Assembly (NCBI GenBank): GCA_016719635.1
Contig: JADJYT010000001.1
Coordinates: 248,001 to 312,000 of the forward strand
Origin: Sphingobacteriales bacterium
GTDB lineage: Bacteria > Bacteroidota > Bacteroidia > Chitinophagales > JADIYW01
Direction of reading: 5' to 3'
DNA: 64,000 nt
This document shows, piece after piece, positions 35,356-45,398 of the stretch. Numbering within the stretch: position 1 is the first letter of the stretch; each line of letters opens with the position of its first letter. The notes beneath the pieces are model-generated. The model saw nothing but the letters and a program-made list of their open reading frames with translations. It searched no databases and was not told the origin of the DNA. The translations under genes were made by a program, and so were the position numbers.

Positions 35356-36252
35356 ATGTCCATCAAACAGATAACCGTAATCGGTTCAGGCACTATGGGA
35401 AACGGCATCGCACATGTTTGTGCGCAATTTGGCTATCAGGTAGCGCTGGTGGATATCGCACAAACGGCATTGAATAAGGCCATACAGACCATTACTAAAA
35501 ATCTGGACCGGCAGATACAAAAAGGAGCCATTACGGAAGACATCAAAAGTACCACACTTCAAAATATACAAACCTACACAGAACTAAAGGCCGCGGCAGC
35601 CAACAGTGATCTGGTGATTGAGGCTGCTTCTGAGCATTTCAGCATTAAAGAAAAGATTTTTAAAGAACTGGACGAAGTATGTCCGTTGCATTGCATACTG
35701 GCCAGCAACACGTCCTCGATTTCCATAACCCGGATTGCGGCAGTGACGAAACGCCCGGACAGGGTGATAGGTATGCACTTCATGAATCCGGTGCCCGTGA
35801 TGAAATTGGTGGAGGTGATACGCGGTTACGCGACGAGTGATGAAACCACCCATCTGGTTTTTGAAGTGTCGAAGGCACTGCAAAAAATTCCGGTAGAAGT
35901 GACCGACTATCCGGGATTTGTAGCCAACCGTATCCTGATGCCTATGATCAATGAAGCCATCTATTCACTTTATGAAGGCGTAGCAGGCGTCCATGAAATT
36001 GACACGGTGATGAAACTGGGCATGGCCCATCCGATGGGACCGCTGCAACTCGCAGATTTTATTGGGTTGGATGTCTGCCTGGCCATTTTAAGAGTACTAC
36101 ACGAAGGTTTCGGAAACCCTAAATACGCGCCTTGTCCGCTGCTGGTAAATATGGTCACCGCCGGATATTTGGGTGTGAAAAGCGGTGAAGGTTTTTACAG
36201 ATACGAAGCTGGCAGTAAAGACATCAATGTGAGCGGTATGTTTGTGAAATAA
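35356..36252 (+). CDS. 3-hydroxyacyl-CoA (3-hydroxybutyryl-CoA) dehydrogenase
   Basis: 298 aa, cytoplasmic NAD(P)-dependent oxidoreductase interconverting 3-hydroxyacyl-CoA and 3-ketoacyl-CoA. N-terminal Rossmann motif ITVIGSGTMGNGIAHVCAQF, then VIEAASE, the catalytic stretch IGMHFMNPVPVMKLVEVIRG with the active-site His, and the C-terminal helical domain (GFVANRILMPMINEAI; MGPLQLADFIGLD; GVKSGEGFYRY). Length is standard for the single-domain HBD form. Divergent from the broken GH36 gene. Confidence 0.93.
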   Translation: MSIKQITVIGSGTMGNGIAHVCAQFGYQVALVDIAQTALNKAIQTITKNLDRQIQKGAITEDIKSTTLQNIQTYTELKAAAANSDLVIEAASEHFSIKEKIFKELDEVCPLHCILASNTSSISITRIAAVTKRPDRVIGMHFMNPVPVMKLVEVIRGYATSDETTHLVFEVSKALQKIPVEVTDYPGFVANRILMPMINEAIYSLYEGVAGVHEIDTVMKLGMAHPMGPLQLADFIGLDVCLAILRVLHEGFGNPKYAPCPLLVNMVTAGYLGVKSGEGFYRYEAGSKDINVSGMFVK

Positions 36253-36437
36253 ACATTCCTGCTTACTATTTTTACACCACAGGACGGGTCAAAACAAACA
36301 CTTCCTACATATTCAGACGCATTTACCTGAATTTCAACAAAATATAAAAATAAAAACTTATTCTTTACTACATTAGATTAAATTTATCTCTGACTAATAT
36401 TATTTGAATTGCATACATTTACATAAACTATTGAATT

Positions 36438-39313
36438 ATGCAAAAAAGCATACTGGTTGCAATCTGTATGTGTATATCCATTGTTTTAACACATGCGCAA
36501 CATTTGGTAAGGGAAGAATGTATTGGAAATACGACTAATGAAGTTATCATCAGTACGCATGAGAATGCTGATTCCACCACGAGTATAATCTATGAAATAT
36601 ATGATAATGATCCGGATGTATTAATCAACCTGAGGTATCGGCTGATTAAATTAGATAAAGATAAAAACACCCTTTACAACAGCTCCATTGACTCTCTCAT
36701 ACCTTATCTGCCCCTAAACAGCAGTTACCTGACATTTGATAATGACGGCGGGTTCTTTGTTATTTTTTATTTCAGACCGGAGGATACCATGGGAACAATC
36801 TATGATTCGAAGATGAGAGGAATGAAATTTGACAAAGGTGGACAGTTTCTGTGGGAAGTGGATAGTATCCCGGACTCAGGCACCATTTATGATTACTTTA
36901 TACAAAATAAACCGGAAGGTGGTTATAGCATTTACACCTATAAAAGTGATCAAAAACAGAAAGTGATGTTCTTTCGATTTCCAATACGGGTAGTATTTTA
37001 TGGAGAACACAGATATCGAAATCCGGATTGTTGCCGGAAGATCCTAATAATATATATTCCAACCTGACACTATTGCCGTTATCCAATAAGAACACGTTTT
37101 TCAGTGTATATGTTGCACATAGATATTCCTGGAGCATTACAAATGATTCAGCCGCACTGGTATATGGATTATTAGATTCTTCAGGAAATTTAATCAAAAG
37201 CGATACGCTGATTGACACAGAGGAAATGCAGTATCAGCCGATATATAATTACAGTTCTTCCAACTCCATTGTTCGATTTCATTACAACAGAAGCAACTTT
37301 AACAATATGATACGGGTAGTGATCAATCCGAATGATTTATCGTATACACGCACCGACAACGTTGATATTAACGACATCCTGATGCCCAGCTACAACGGGA
37401 GATACGATGACACCTCCCGTATATTCAGGCTTCCTTATCCTCTAGATGACAGCATATTGCGATGTTACGACATTCACTTCAATCTCTTATGGGAATACAA
37501 TACAGGAATTGCCAGTAATGAGATATACAAAACGGTCATTGCCAGCAATAATTCCATCTATTTGAATAATGAACTGATTGAGAACGGAATAAAAAAATGG
37601 GACCAGCCAGGCGGTTTTTAATGATACCATTTATTATAATGACAGGTTTTGGTCATTAGGCACTGATGAAGTTAATGGTACCAATTCCCAATTATCGTAC
37701 GACAGGAATGATATCTATCATTTCACCAGTTATAATGAAACCTCCTGCTCCAATTGTAAAACCATTCATTTAATCCAGGTACTGGATATGCAGACCGGTG
37801 CTGTAAAAGAGCGCATGATTATTGATGCCAAACCGGAGTATTCTTTTTACAAGAGCTATTATGACAGAGGAAAATTCTTTATCGCCTGTAACGAAAACAC
37901 CTATTGCAATTTAGGACAAGGCGATATTTACCTGGGTTATTTTTCCCACAACTTCAATAACCTTAGAGGGATCGCATTCATAGACTACAATACGAATAAC
38001 AATATGGATGCAGGTGATGAACAATTTGGCAATGGTTACGCCGTCACTCAAAAGGGTGATGAAATACTTACCCAGCACTTAAACACACTGTATCCGTTTA
38101 ATTTCTTTCTGACACAGGAGCCTATACCGCCAAACTTCATTTATATAATGATTATTACACTGTTTCTCCTGAGCAACGGATAACCCATCCTGATTACTTT
38201 AATGCAGACACTTTATATTTTGCCTTACATCCTGTTCCAGGCAAAAACGATATCGGAGTTAATATGTTCAACAACTGGATGACCCGATTGGGACAAAACA
38301 ACCGATATACCGTTTCCGTTAAGAATATCGGCACCACAACGGCTACCGGCAAATTAAAATTGCAAATGGACAGCCGGTTGCTGAATATCAGCACGAATCC
38401 CAATTATTCCTTCAGCAATGAAGACACCATCGTTTGGGATATTTCCAACCTCCTGCCCAACTCAACCCTTTCCGTCGCTATTGATTTTACAGCCGAAATA
38501 CCCCTGTATTAAACGGTGACGATACGATTAGTTCCAAAGGCTGGTTCGAAAGCGACTCCATTGACCTGACGCCATTGGATAATGCGGCTGAAGTAAGTGA
38601 GAGTCATCAGAACTTCTTACGACCCGAATGAGAAATCCATTTTATCCGGCAGCACATTGACTCCATCGCAAGTCAGCAACGGGGAGTATATATCCTACAT
38701 CATCCATTTCCAAAACTACGGCAATGATACTGCTTTCAGAGTGGTGGTACTGGATACGCTCAGCGTTAATGTGGATGCCTCTTCACTTCAAATAACGGGC
38801 GCATCCCATACCTATACGCTCGATATCATCGACGAGCATATCCTCAAGTTTACGTTCAGCAATATCCGCCTGTCCTTTGATACACTCGACATTTCCAGTA
38901 CCGGCTTTATTTCTTATAAAGTAAGCCCGAAAACCGGACTTTCCTTAGGCAGCAGCATCGATAATACCGCACATATTTTCTTTGATTACAATGAGCCGGT
39001 TGCGACGAATACGGTAAGAACAAATATCATCTTATTGTCTGCTGTCAAAACAAACCCGGCAAATAAAGGAAAATTGAAGCTCTATCCCAATCCGAATGCG
39101 GGCAAATTCAGTGTCCAATTTGAGAATGCGACCAATTCTGCCGTTGAACTGGAAATTGTCAGTATCAAAGGTGAAACCTTGTACCTGGAAAAGAAACCCC
39201 ATCAGGCATCATCCCTTTTTGATTTGGATATGAGCCGTTTTCCAAAAGGCATCTATTGGATAAAGCTGAATGACGGAACCGCCATTTACAGCAGTTCCGT
39301 GATAGTACAATGA
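36438..39313 (+). pseudogene. T9SS-secreted surface protein, multiply frameshifted
   Basis: Coding remnant of a secreted protein of about 958 aa. It starts with a signal peptide (ILVAICMCISIVLTHAQ) and ends with a DUF7619-like region (SYDPNEKSILSG, IDNTAHIFFDYNEPVATNTV) and a type IX secretion C-terminal sorting domain (LKLYPNPNAGKFSVQF ... FPKGIYWIKL). Frame changes occur near 36982, 37616 (T-run), 38115, 38504 and 38597; between them each frame continues the same protein, for example into NTGSILWRTQISKSG and AYTAKLHLYNDYYTVSPE. Open pieces are 36438-37067, 37028-37621, 37788-38183, 38264-38512 and 38597-39313. Either a decaying gene or an error-rich stretch. Confidence 0.82.
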
Positions 39314-39486
39314 AAATGACAGATATAATATGTTAATTATAATAGCCTTTTTTTTGTCATTTTTGTTAAAATACACGGATGTGGGTAAAATATTCGAAAC
39401 ATAAATTTCGTTTATAAGATACTTTGTTTAAATTAGCTTAATGTTTTAGTCGTAAACAAACTATTTTTAATATAAAACTCTTATTA

Positions 39487-40455
39487 ATGAAAAAACTAAT
39501 TTTAATCGGCTCACTGGCTGCTGTGCTTTTTGCCGGATGTAAAAAAAATGAAGATGACCAATTGGTTAATCCGACAGACAACAACACCAGTGTACAAAGA
39601 AGCTGCGGCTCCATGGAAGTATTGGCAGCACAGATGAATGCAGATCCTGCATTGGAAGCGCGTATGAACTCCATTGAAGCATTCACACAGGATGCCATTG
39701 CTAAAGGAGCCACTGCCCGTTTGGTGAATGGTGTAATTGAAATACCGGTGGTTGTCAACGTGTTATACAAAACAGCTTCTGAAAATATTTCTTTAACTCA
39801 GATTCAGTCCCAAATTGACGTATTGAACGAAGACTTTAATGCCACCAATGCTGACTACAGCCTGGTTCCGTCTGCTTTTTCCGGTGTTAAGGCAAATGTT
39901 GGTATACGTTTCGTATTAGACCAGGTTATCCGAAAATCCACTAACAAAAGAAGTTGGGGAACCAATGATGCCATGAAGAAAAGCTCACAGGGCGGTATCA
40001 ATCCGACCTCTCCTACAACTAAATTAAATATGTGGTCATGTACATTATCAAACGGGATTCTGGGTTACGCTCAATTTCCAGGCGGTTCTTCTTCAACGGA
40101 TGGCGTGGTAATCTTAAATACCGCTTTTGGACGTACAGGTACGGTTCGGGCTCCTTATAACAAAGGCAGAACAGCGACTCACGAAGTTGGTCATTGGCTG
40201 AACTTACGCCACATCTGGGGTGATGCCACCTGCGGAAGCGACCTGGTAAGTGATACGCCAACACATAACACCGCCAATTATGGATGTCCTGCCGCAGGTC
40301 ACAAATCTACCTGTACAGGTACACCTATCGAAATGACGATGAACTATATGGATTATACAGACGATCCGTGTATGTATATGTTCTCTTTAGGTCAAAAATC
40401 AAGAATTCTGGCTGTTTTTGCTACCGGCGGACCAAGAGCGTCTTTTGCACTATAA
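39487..40455 (+). CDS. M43-family zinc metalloprotease (lipoprotein)
   Basis: 322 aa secreted protease. Lipobox VLFAGC followed by KKNEDD. Catalytic zinc motif HEVGHWLNLRH (His232, Glu233, His236, His242) and the Met-turn region MNYMDYTDDPCMYMFS, as in pappalysin/cytophagalysin M43 enzymes. Cys pairs in the DATCGSDLVSDTP and YGCPAAGHKSTC region fit this family's disulphides. Preceded by a propeptide-like region (PVVVNVLYK). Single gene with a bidirectional terminator after it. Confidence 0.92.
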   Translation: MKKLILIGSLAAVLFAGCKKNEDDQLVNPTDNNTSVQRSCGSMEVLAAQMNADPALEARMNSIEAFTQDAIAKGATARLVNGVIEIPVVVNVLYKTASENISLTQIQSQIDVLNEDFNATNADYSLVPSAFSGVKANVGIRFVLDQVIRKSTNKRSWGTNDAMKKSSQGGINPTSPTTKLNMWSCTLSNGILGYAQFPGGSSSTDGVVILNTAFGRTGTVRAPYNKGRTATHEVGHWLNLRHIWGDATCGSDLVSDTPTHNTANYGCPAAGHKSTCTGTPIEMTMNYMDYTDDPCMYMFSLGQKSRILAVFATGGPRASFAL

Positions 40456-40485
40456 TAGTTAAATAACCAACATAATAGCATAAAT

Positions 40486-40515
40486 AAAAAGTCCCGAATT
40501 AATTCGGGACTTTTT
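40486..40515. terminator. Bidirectional terminator between M43 protease and ferredoxin genes
   Basis: Perfect 15-bp inverted repeat AAAAAGTCCCGAATT/AATTCGGGACTTTTT with A and T tracts on each side, placed between two convergent genes and able to terminate both. Confidence 0.9.
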
Positions 40516-40536
40516 ATTTATATGCTAATGAACAAC

Positions 40537-40884
40537 TTATATGTGCAATCTTGCTTTTCTTGCTAACAGTTCTTCTTCCGTTTCTACATTCATCTCATCG
40601 GGAATACAGCAATCCACCGGGCAGACCGCCGCGCATTGTGGTTCTTCGTGAAATCCTTTGCATTCGGTGCATTTATCTGTTACTATAAAATAAACATCGT
40701 TGGAAACCGGTTTTTGCTTTTCATCAACACCTACCACACTTCCATCTTTTAAGGTATATTGTCCGGATACATTCGTTCCATCCTTGATAGCCCACTCAAT
40801 ACCACCCTCGTAAATCGCATTATTCGGGCATTCCGGCTCACATGCGCCACAATTTATACATTCATCGGTTATTCTGATTGCCAT
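40537..40884 (-). CDS. 4Fe-4S dicluster ferredoxin
   Basis: 115 aa from ATG 40884 (MAIRITDECINCGACEPECP). Two cluster-binding sites: CINCGACEPECP and CTECKGFHEEPQCAAVCPVD, the second with the spaced Cys of Alvin-type ferredoxins, separated by an insertion of about 40 residues (GGIEWAIKDGTNVSG). A small cytoplasmic electron carrier. The start inside the longer frame is chosen because it begins the fold and follows a TAnnTTTG promoter box. Confidence 0.9.
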   Translation of the reverse strand: MAIRITDECINCGACEPECPNNAIYEGGIEWAIKDGTNVSGQYTLKDGSVVGVDEKQKPVSNDVYFIVTDKCTECKGFHEEPQCAAVCPVDCCIPDEMNVETEEELLARKARLHI

Positions 40885-40890
40885 TTGTTG

Positions 40891-40908
40891 TACTTTTGCA
40901 CAAATATA
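40891..40908. promoter_or_regulatory. Divergent, overlapping promoter boxes (ferredoxin / acyl-CoA reductase)
   Basis: Minus strand TATATTTG at 40901-40908, 17 bp upstream of the ferredoxin ATG, and plus strand TACTTTTG at 40891-40898, 58 bp upstream of the acyl-CoA reductase ATG. Both fit TAnnTTTG. The two boxes lie two bases apart, so polymerase binding at one should block the other. Confidence 0.5.
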
Positions 40909-40955
40909 TACATTGAGCACAAAATTGATAAAAGAAAAACAATAATTTATAGTTA

Positions 40956-41951
40956 ATGAATACAGAAACCCGTATACAGGCACTTGCCGAACTTGGAAAT
41001 TACATCAAAGAAAGCCCAGTTTCACTGCTGGAAGCCATTCACACAACCTATTTACACAATACCTGGTTCACCAAAACGAATACATTAAAGGCACTGAATA
41101 ATATATCCACTGAATTTCTGTCTAAAGATAATCTGGAAAAATGGGTTGAGGGATATGGTTTATCATACAAGACACCTAAAATAATTGCTACTGTTGCGGC
41201 AGGAAATATCCCGATGGTCGCTTTTCACGATATTTTATGCATATTGGTATCGGGAAACAGCTTACAGCTCAAATTGTCGGATAAAGACAGCTATTTATTA
41301 CCCCATCTTTTGGAGAAACTGACAGAATTTGAACCGGAGTTTAAAGATTTCATATCCATCCAGCCAAAGCTGGAGAACTTTGACGCAATTATTGCCACGG
41401 GTAGCAATAATACAGCCAAACACTTTGAATACTATTTTGGAAAATATAAAAACATCATTCGCAGAAACAGAAACTCTATCGCCGTTTTGACAGGAAATGA
41501 GACGAAAGAAGAACTTACTGCCTTAGGTGCCGACATATTTGATTATTTTGGATTGGGATGCAGGAACGTATCCAAGATTTTTGTGCCGCAGGAATACGAT
41601 CTATATTCCTTAAAAGAGGGCTTCTCCTGCTATAGTGGCATAATGGAACATAACCAGTACATGAACAACCTGGATTATCAGCGTACCTTATTCCTGATGA
41701 ACCAAACCCATTTGATTGATATCGATTTCATCAACATCGTTGAAAACAAAAGCCTGCATTCGCCCATATCCTGCCTGCATGTGGAACGCTACGAAACGCT
41801 GGATGAGGTAACTAATTTTATAATTGCCGAAAATGAAAACATCCAATGTGTAATAGGAAAGGATTTTCTGCCGTTTGGTAAAAGCCAGCAACCGCGCCTA
41901 AATGACTATGCCGACAATATTGACACGATGAAATTTATTTTAGAATTGTAA
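40956..41951 (+). CDS. Acyl-CoA reductase (LuxC-like)
   Basis: 331 aa, aldehyde-dehydrogenase-superfamily enzyme reducing acyl-CoA (or acyl-phosphate) to aldehyde. Seen: IIATVAAGNIPMVAFHDILC, FDAIIATGSNNTAKHFEYYF, RRNRNSIAVLTG and FDYFGLGCRNVSKIFVP, where the Cys corresponds to the catalytic thiol. Matches the LuxC/acyl-CoA reductase family common in Bacteroidota, usually without lux genes. Divergent from the ferredoxin gene. Physiological substrate unknown. Confidence 0.87.
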   Translation: MNTETRIQALAELGNYIKESPVSLLEAIHTTYLHNTWFTKTNTLKALNNISTEFLSKDNLEKWVEGYGLSYKTPKIIATVAAGNIPMVAFHDILCILVSGNSLQLKLSDKDSYLLPHLLEKLTEFEPEFKDFISIQPKLENFDAIIATGSNNTAKHFEYYFGKYKNIIRRNRNSIAVLTGNETKEELTALGADIFDYFGLGCRNVSKIFVPQEYDLYSLKEGFSCYSGIMEHNQYMNNLDYQRTLFLMNQTHLIDIDFINIVENKSLHSPISCLHVERYETLDEVTNFIIAENENIQCVIGKDFLPFGKSQQPRLNDYADNIDTMKFILEL

Positions 41952-41984
41952 AAACCGTATTTTTATACCTCAATCCAACCCGAA

Positions 41985-42548
41985 ATGCACTCCTCCTATA
42001 TTTGTTCATCCTGTGGCAATACCTTGTACGAGCAATTCTCCCGGACACAGGTCAGGTGCCTCAACTGCGGCCACGTCAATGAATACGATACAGGGTATAA
42101 GGTGAAAAAGGAATTTGAACTGACCAATGAATCCGGCATGCTCGATCTAATTGAAAAGCAGACCTATGTAACCGCTCCTTTGTCAAAACGGTTCATCAAT
42201 TATATCATCGACATCACCTGTATCATTTTCATCATCATTCTCATCATCATGTTCATTCATTCGATGGGATATACATTTACCATGACAGAAAATGAGGTGA
42301 TACAAATTTTATTCCTGCTTACATTTCCCTTTTACTATGTTTTTATGGAATATAAATTCGGAAAAACCATCGGAAAGTTTTTCACCAGAACCAAAGTAGT
42401 TTCAAGCGATGGGACGGAACTGAGTTTCGGGCAGTGTCTTATACGCTCATTTTGCAGGATCATTCCGTTTGAATATGTCAGCGGGCTTTTTACGTCCGCT
42501 ATTTTCTGGCACGATTCGATTCCAAAAACATTAGTAGTTGAAGATTAA
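41985..42548 (+). CDS. RDD-family membrane protein with N-terminal zinc ribbon
   Basis: 187 aa. Zinc ribbon at the start (YICSSCGNTL ... VRCLNCGHVNEYD), then an RDD domain: Arg/Asp motif KRFINYIIDITC, two to three membrane helices (IFIIILIIMFIHSMGYTF; IQILFLLTFPFYYVF) and the KFGKTIGKFFTRTKVVSSDG segment. Role unknown, possibly small-molecule or ion transport. Begins an apparent operon of closely packed genes to 46285. Confidence 0.85.
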   Translation: MHSSYICSSCGNTLYEQFSRTQVRCLNCGHVNEYDTGYKVKKEFELTNESGMLDLIEKQTYVTAPLSKRFINYIIDITCIIFIIILIIMFIHSMGYTFTMTENEVIQILFLLTFPFYYVFMEYKFGKTIGKFFTRTKVVSSDGTELSFGQCLIRSFCRIIPFEYVSGLFTSAIFWHDSIPKTLVVED

Positions 42549-42552
42549 ACCT

Positions 42553-43044
42553 ATGCAGATTCGATTATTCATAACCGGCGGTACGTTTGACAAAGAGTAC
42601 AATGAACTCAACGGCAAATTATTCTTTGAAGACACGCATGTACCGGAAATGCTCGAGTTAGGCAGATGTAAACTGGATGTCAATATCCGGACATTAATGA
42701 TGATTGACAGCCTGGAAATGACGGAAGAGGACAGAAATATCATCGCGCATAATTGCCGGCACTGTGAAGAGGACAAGATTGTCATTACACACGGTACGGA
42801 TACGATGGTGGAAACGGCAAAACTGCTGGCTTCTAAAATTACCGCTAAAACCATCGTGCTGACTGGAGCCATGATACCCTATAAATTCGGCAGTTCCGAC
42901 GGATTGTTTAACCTGGGTGCCGCACTGGCATTTGTACAGACATTGCCAAATGGAATTTACATCTCCATGAATGGTAAATATTTTCATTGGAACAGCGCCC
43001 GCAAGAATAAGGAACTTGGTTTGTTTGAATCACTGGATGAATAA
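42553..43044 (+). CDS. Asparaginase N-domain-only protein
   Basis: 163 aa from ATG 42553. It has the L-asparaginase N-terminal domain signatures FITGGTFDKEYN (first Thr) and VITHGTDTMVETAKLL (second Thr), plus LTGAMIPYKFGSSDGLFNL, but no C-terminal domain, so it is half the usual 330 aa length. Such short asparaginase-domain proteins are a recognised Bacteroidota/Proteobacteria group; whether they hydrolyse asparagine is not known. 4 bp after the RDD gene; the next gene starts 4 bp later. Confidence 0.85.
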   Translation: MQIRLFITGGTFDKEYNELNGKLFFEDTHVPEMLELGRCKLDVNIRTLMMIDSLEMTEEDRNIIAHNCRHCEEDKIVITHGTDTMVETAKLLASKITAKTIVLTGAMIPYKFGSSDGLFNLGAALAFVQTLPNGIYISMNGKYFHWNSARKNKELGLFESLDE

Positions 43045-43048
43045 AGAA

Positions 43049-43912
43049 ATGAAAGATAAGATATACGTAACCAAGGCATCGGGAGAGAGTGAAGCATTTT
43101 CGCTGGAGAAACTTATAAACTCCCTGACGCGCGCCCATGCAACAGCGGAAGAAATCAAATCCATCACCGATACACTTTTGCCAAATTTATATGAGGGAAT
43201 CACCACAAAGAAAATCTATAGTGAGGCCTTTAAGCTGCTCAGAAACCAGTCCAAAACAAAGGCGGCACGCTATTACCTGAAAAGGGGGCTGATGGAATTT
43301 GGTCCTACCGGATTTCCATTTGAACGGTTTGTCGGAGAACTATTTAAACAGCAGGGATATCATGTCCAGGTAGGTAAGATAGTTCAGGGGAAATGCGTAA
43401 CACACGAGATTGACGTAGTTGCCGAAAAGGAAAATACCATTGAATTTGTCGAGTGTAAATACAGAAATCAATCCGGGTTTTCCGTAGATGTAAAAACACC
43501 GCTCTATATTTTTGCACGGTTTCAGGATGTGCTGGATAACGGGCTGAAAAAGGATGATAAAACCAATTTTATCGGATGGATAGCCACAAATACCAAATTC
43601 ACCGATGATGCCCTCTCCTACGGATTATGTAAAAAAATGCATCTGCTGAGCTGGAATTATCCTAAAAATAATTCCCTGAAAGATATAATTGACAAAACAG
43701 GTTTATACCCGCTCACCTGCCTTACCAGCCTTACCAGAACGGAAAAACAAAACCTGCTGGAAAAGAATTATATACTCGTCCGTGAAATCTATCACGATGA
43801 AAATATACTTCGTAATGCTGGTGTAAAGGAAGCAAGACTTAAATCTGTATATGACGAAGGCAATCAGCTTTGCCAGATGGCAGCAAACAACCACAATCAC
43901 TCTACCAGATAA
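43049..43912 (+). CDS. ATP-cone plus Mrr-like restriction endonuclease fusion
   Basis: 287 aa. Residues about 1-90 form an ATP-cone domain (KIYVTKASGESEAFSLEKLI ... KIYSEAFKLLRN), the nucleotide-sensing module known from NrdR and ribonucleotide reductase. It is followed by a PD-(D/E)xK/Mrr-like nuclease domain: GFPFERFVGELFKQQGYHVQ, THEIDVVAEKE and FVECKYRN (the D...E-x-K triad), then GWIATNTKFTDDA. The order suggests ATP-gated DNA cleavage (inference). An alternative ATG at 43037 overlaps the upstream stop. The next gene starts 1 bp after the stop. Confidence 0.8.
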   Translation: MKDKIYVTKASGESEAFSLEKLINSLTRAHATAEEIKSITDTLLPNLYEGITTKKIYSEAFKLLRNQSKTKAARYYLKRGLMEFGPTGFPFERFVGELFKQQGYHVQVGKIVQGKCVTHEIDVVAEKENTIEFVECKYRNQSGFSVDVKTPLYIFARFQDVLDNGLKKDDKTNFIGWIATNTKFTDDALSYGLCKKMHLLSWNYPKNNSLKDIIDKTGLYPLTCLTSLTRTEKQNLLEKNYILVREIYHDENILRNAGVKEARLKSVYDEGNQLCQMAANNHNHSTR

Positions 43913-43913
43913 A

Positions 43914-45398
43914 ATGTTCCGCTTAAAAAATATCGGCATACATGCTTCTCATGAGAATACCCTCTATATTCGGGAGGATTCGCCGCTCACCCACTCTGAA
44001 GGGTTTAAGGTGTTGACCAGGGTTTTTGTGCATTTCAACGGTTCCAAGATAATAGCAACACTCAACACCGTTCATTCCAACCTGCTGCAGGTTGGCGAAG
44101 CCGGGCTTTCGGAAGAAGCCATGAACAGGCTCAAGGTAAAAGAAGGCGACACGATTGTCATCAAACATCTTCAGCCCATCAATTCATTAAGTTATGTCAG
44201 AGCAAAAATATATGGCAAAGAATTGAGTGAAGCTGCCTACCATGAAATTATAACAGACGTCGTCAATGGCTACTACTCCAATATAGAGCTGGCAGCCTTT
44301 GTCACCGCCTGTGCCGGCAACAATATGAACCTGCAGGAGATGGTATATCTAACCAAAGCCATGTTCGTGGCAGGACAGCAAATCAAATGGGAGCAACCTA
44401 TTATTTATGACAAACACTGTGTGGGTCGCGTACCCGGCAACCGAACAACCCCCATAGTGGTTAGTATTGTCGCTGCTGCCGGACTCATCATTCCTAAAAC
44501 ATCTTCCAAAGCCATCACTTCCCCTGCCGGGACTTCGGATATGATGGAAACCATCACCAATGTAAATCTATCCATTGATGAAATAAAAGAAGTCGTCAAA
44601 AAAGAGAATGCCTGTCTGGTTTGGGGCGGTGAAGTGAAACTTAGCCCTGCCGATGACCTGCTCATTTATGTGGAGAAAGCGCTGGATATAGACAGCGAAC
44701 CGCAGATGATCGCTTCCGTGCTTTCTAAAAAAGCTGCTGCCGGTTCTACACATGTCATCATTGATATTCCGTTTGGAAAAACGGCCAAAGTCCGTTCGCA
44801 TGAAGATGCCTTGAAAATGAAATATTATTTTGAAGCGGTGGGTGAAGCCATAGGCCTGAATATGACAGTCCTGATTACGGATGGCTCACAACCGGTTGGA
44901 AGAGGTATAGGCCCGGCGTTGGAAGCGCTGGACGTACTGAGTGTTTTAAACAATGATGCCGATGCTCCATCAGACCTGAGAGACCGCGCCACCACCATTG
45001 CGGGAAAGCTATTGGAGCTCGCCCAAAAATGTGATGCCGGCAATGGAAAAAAAATGGCGGATGACATCATCACCTCCGGAAAGGCCCTTCAAAAGCTGAA
45101 GGCTGTTTGCCTGGCACAGGGCAGATTTTCCATTCCTGAAAAAGGGGCATATACCTTTGATGTGCTGGCAGAGAAGGACGGCATAGTCAATGAAATAGAT
45201 AACCGGAAATTGGCCCGTATCGCCAAACTTGCCGGCGCACCTAAGTCTCCGGGGGCTGGAATTCTTTTCAACGCCCCCATCGGAAAGTACGTCAAATCTG
45301 GTGATGTCCTGTATTCCATATATGCCGAAGGGCAAGGACAGTTGGAGTATGTGAAAGAATATGTAAAGACCATCAATCACCTCATTACGTTTGAATAA
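43914..45398 (+). CDS. Thymidine-phosphorylase-family (NMP phosphorylase-like) enzyme
   Basis: 494 aa from ATG 43914. An N-terminal domain of about 85 residues precedes the phosphorylase body, as in archaeal AMP phosphorylases rather than bacterial DeoA. Conserved: ELAAFVTACAGNNMN, DKHCVGRVPGNRTTPIVVSI, KTSSKAITSPAGTSDMME, LVWGGEVKLSPADDLLI, TDGSQPVGRGIGP, and a C-terminal lipoyl-like PYNP domain (GKYVKSGDVLYSIYAEGQGQ). Likely catalyses phosphorolysis of a nucleoside or NMP. The next gene, a PRPP-synthetase homologue, overlaps by 1 bp. Confidence 0.87.
   Translation: MFRLKNIGIHASHENTLYIREDSPLTHSEGFKVLTRVFVHFNGSKIIATLNTVHSNLLQVGEAGLSEEAMNRLKVKEGDTIVIKHLQPINSLSYVRAKIYGKELSEAAYHEIITDVVNGYYSNIELAAFVTACAGNNMNLQEMVYLTKAMFVAGQQIKWEQPIIYDKHCVGRVPGNRTTPIVVSIVAAAGLIIPKTSSKAITSPAGTSDMMETITNVNLSIDEIKEVVKKENACLVWGGEVKLSPADDLLIYVEKALDIDSEPQMIASVLSKKAAAGSTHVIIDIPFGKTAKVRSHEDALKMKYYFEAVGEAIGLNMTVLITDGSQPVGRGIGPALEALDVLSVLNNDADAPSDLRDRATTIAGKLLELAQKCDAGNGKKMADDIITSGKALQKLKAVCLAQGRFSIPEKGAYTFDVLAEKDGIVNEIDNRKLARIAKLAGAPKSPGAGILFNAPIGKYVKSGDVLYSIYAEGQGQLEYVKEYVKTINHLITFE

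Noticed and set aside
42538..42552. TTG start for the asparaginase-domain protein
   Set aside because: It overlaps the RDD gene end; ATG 42553 begins right at the conserved RLFITGGT strand.
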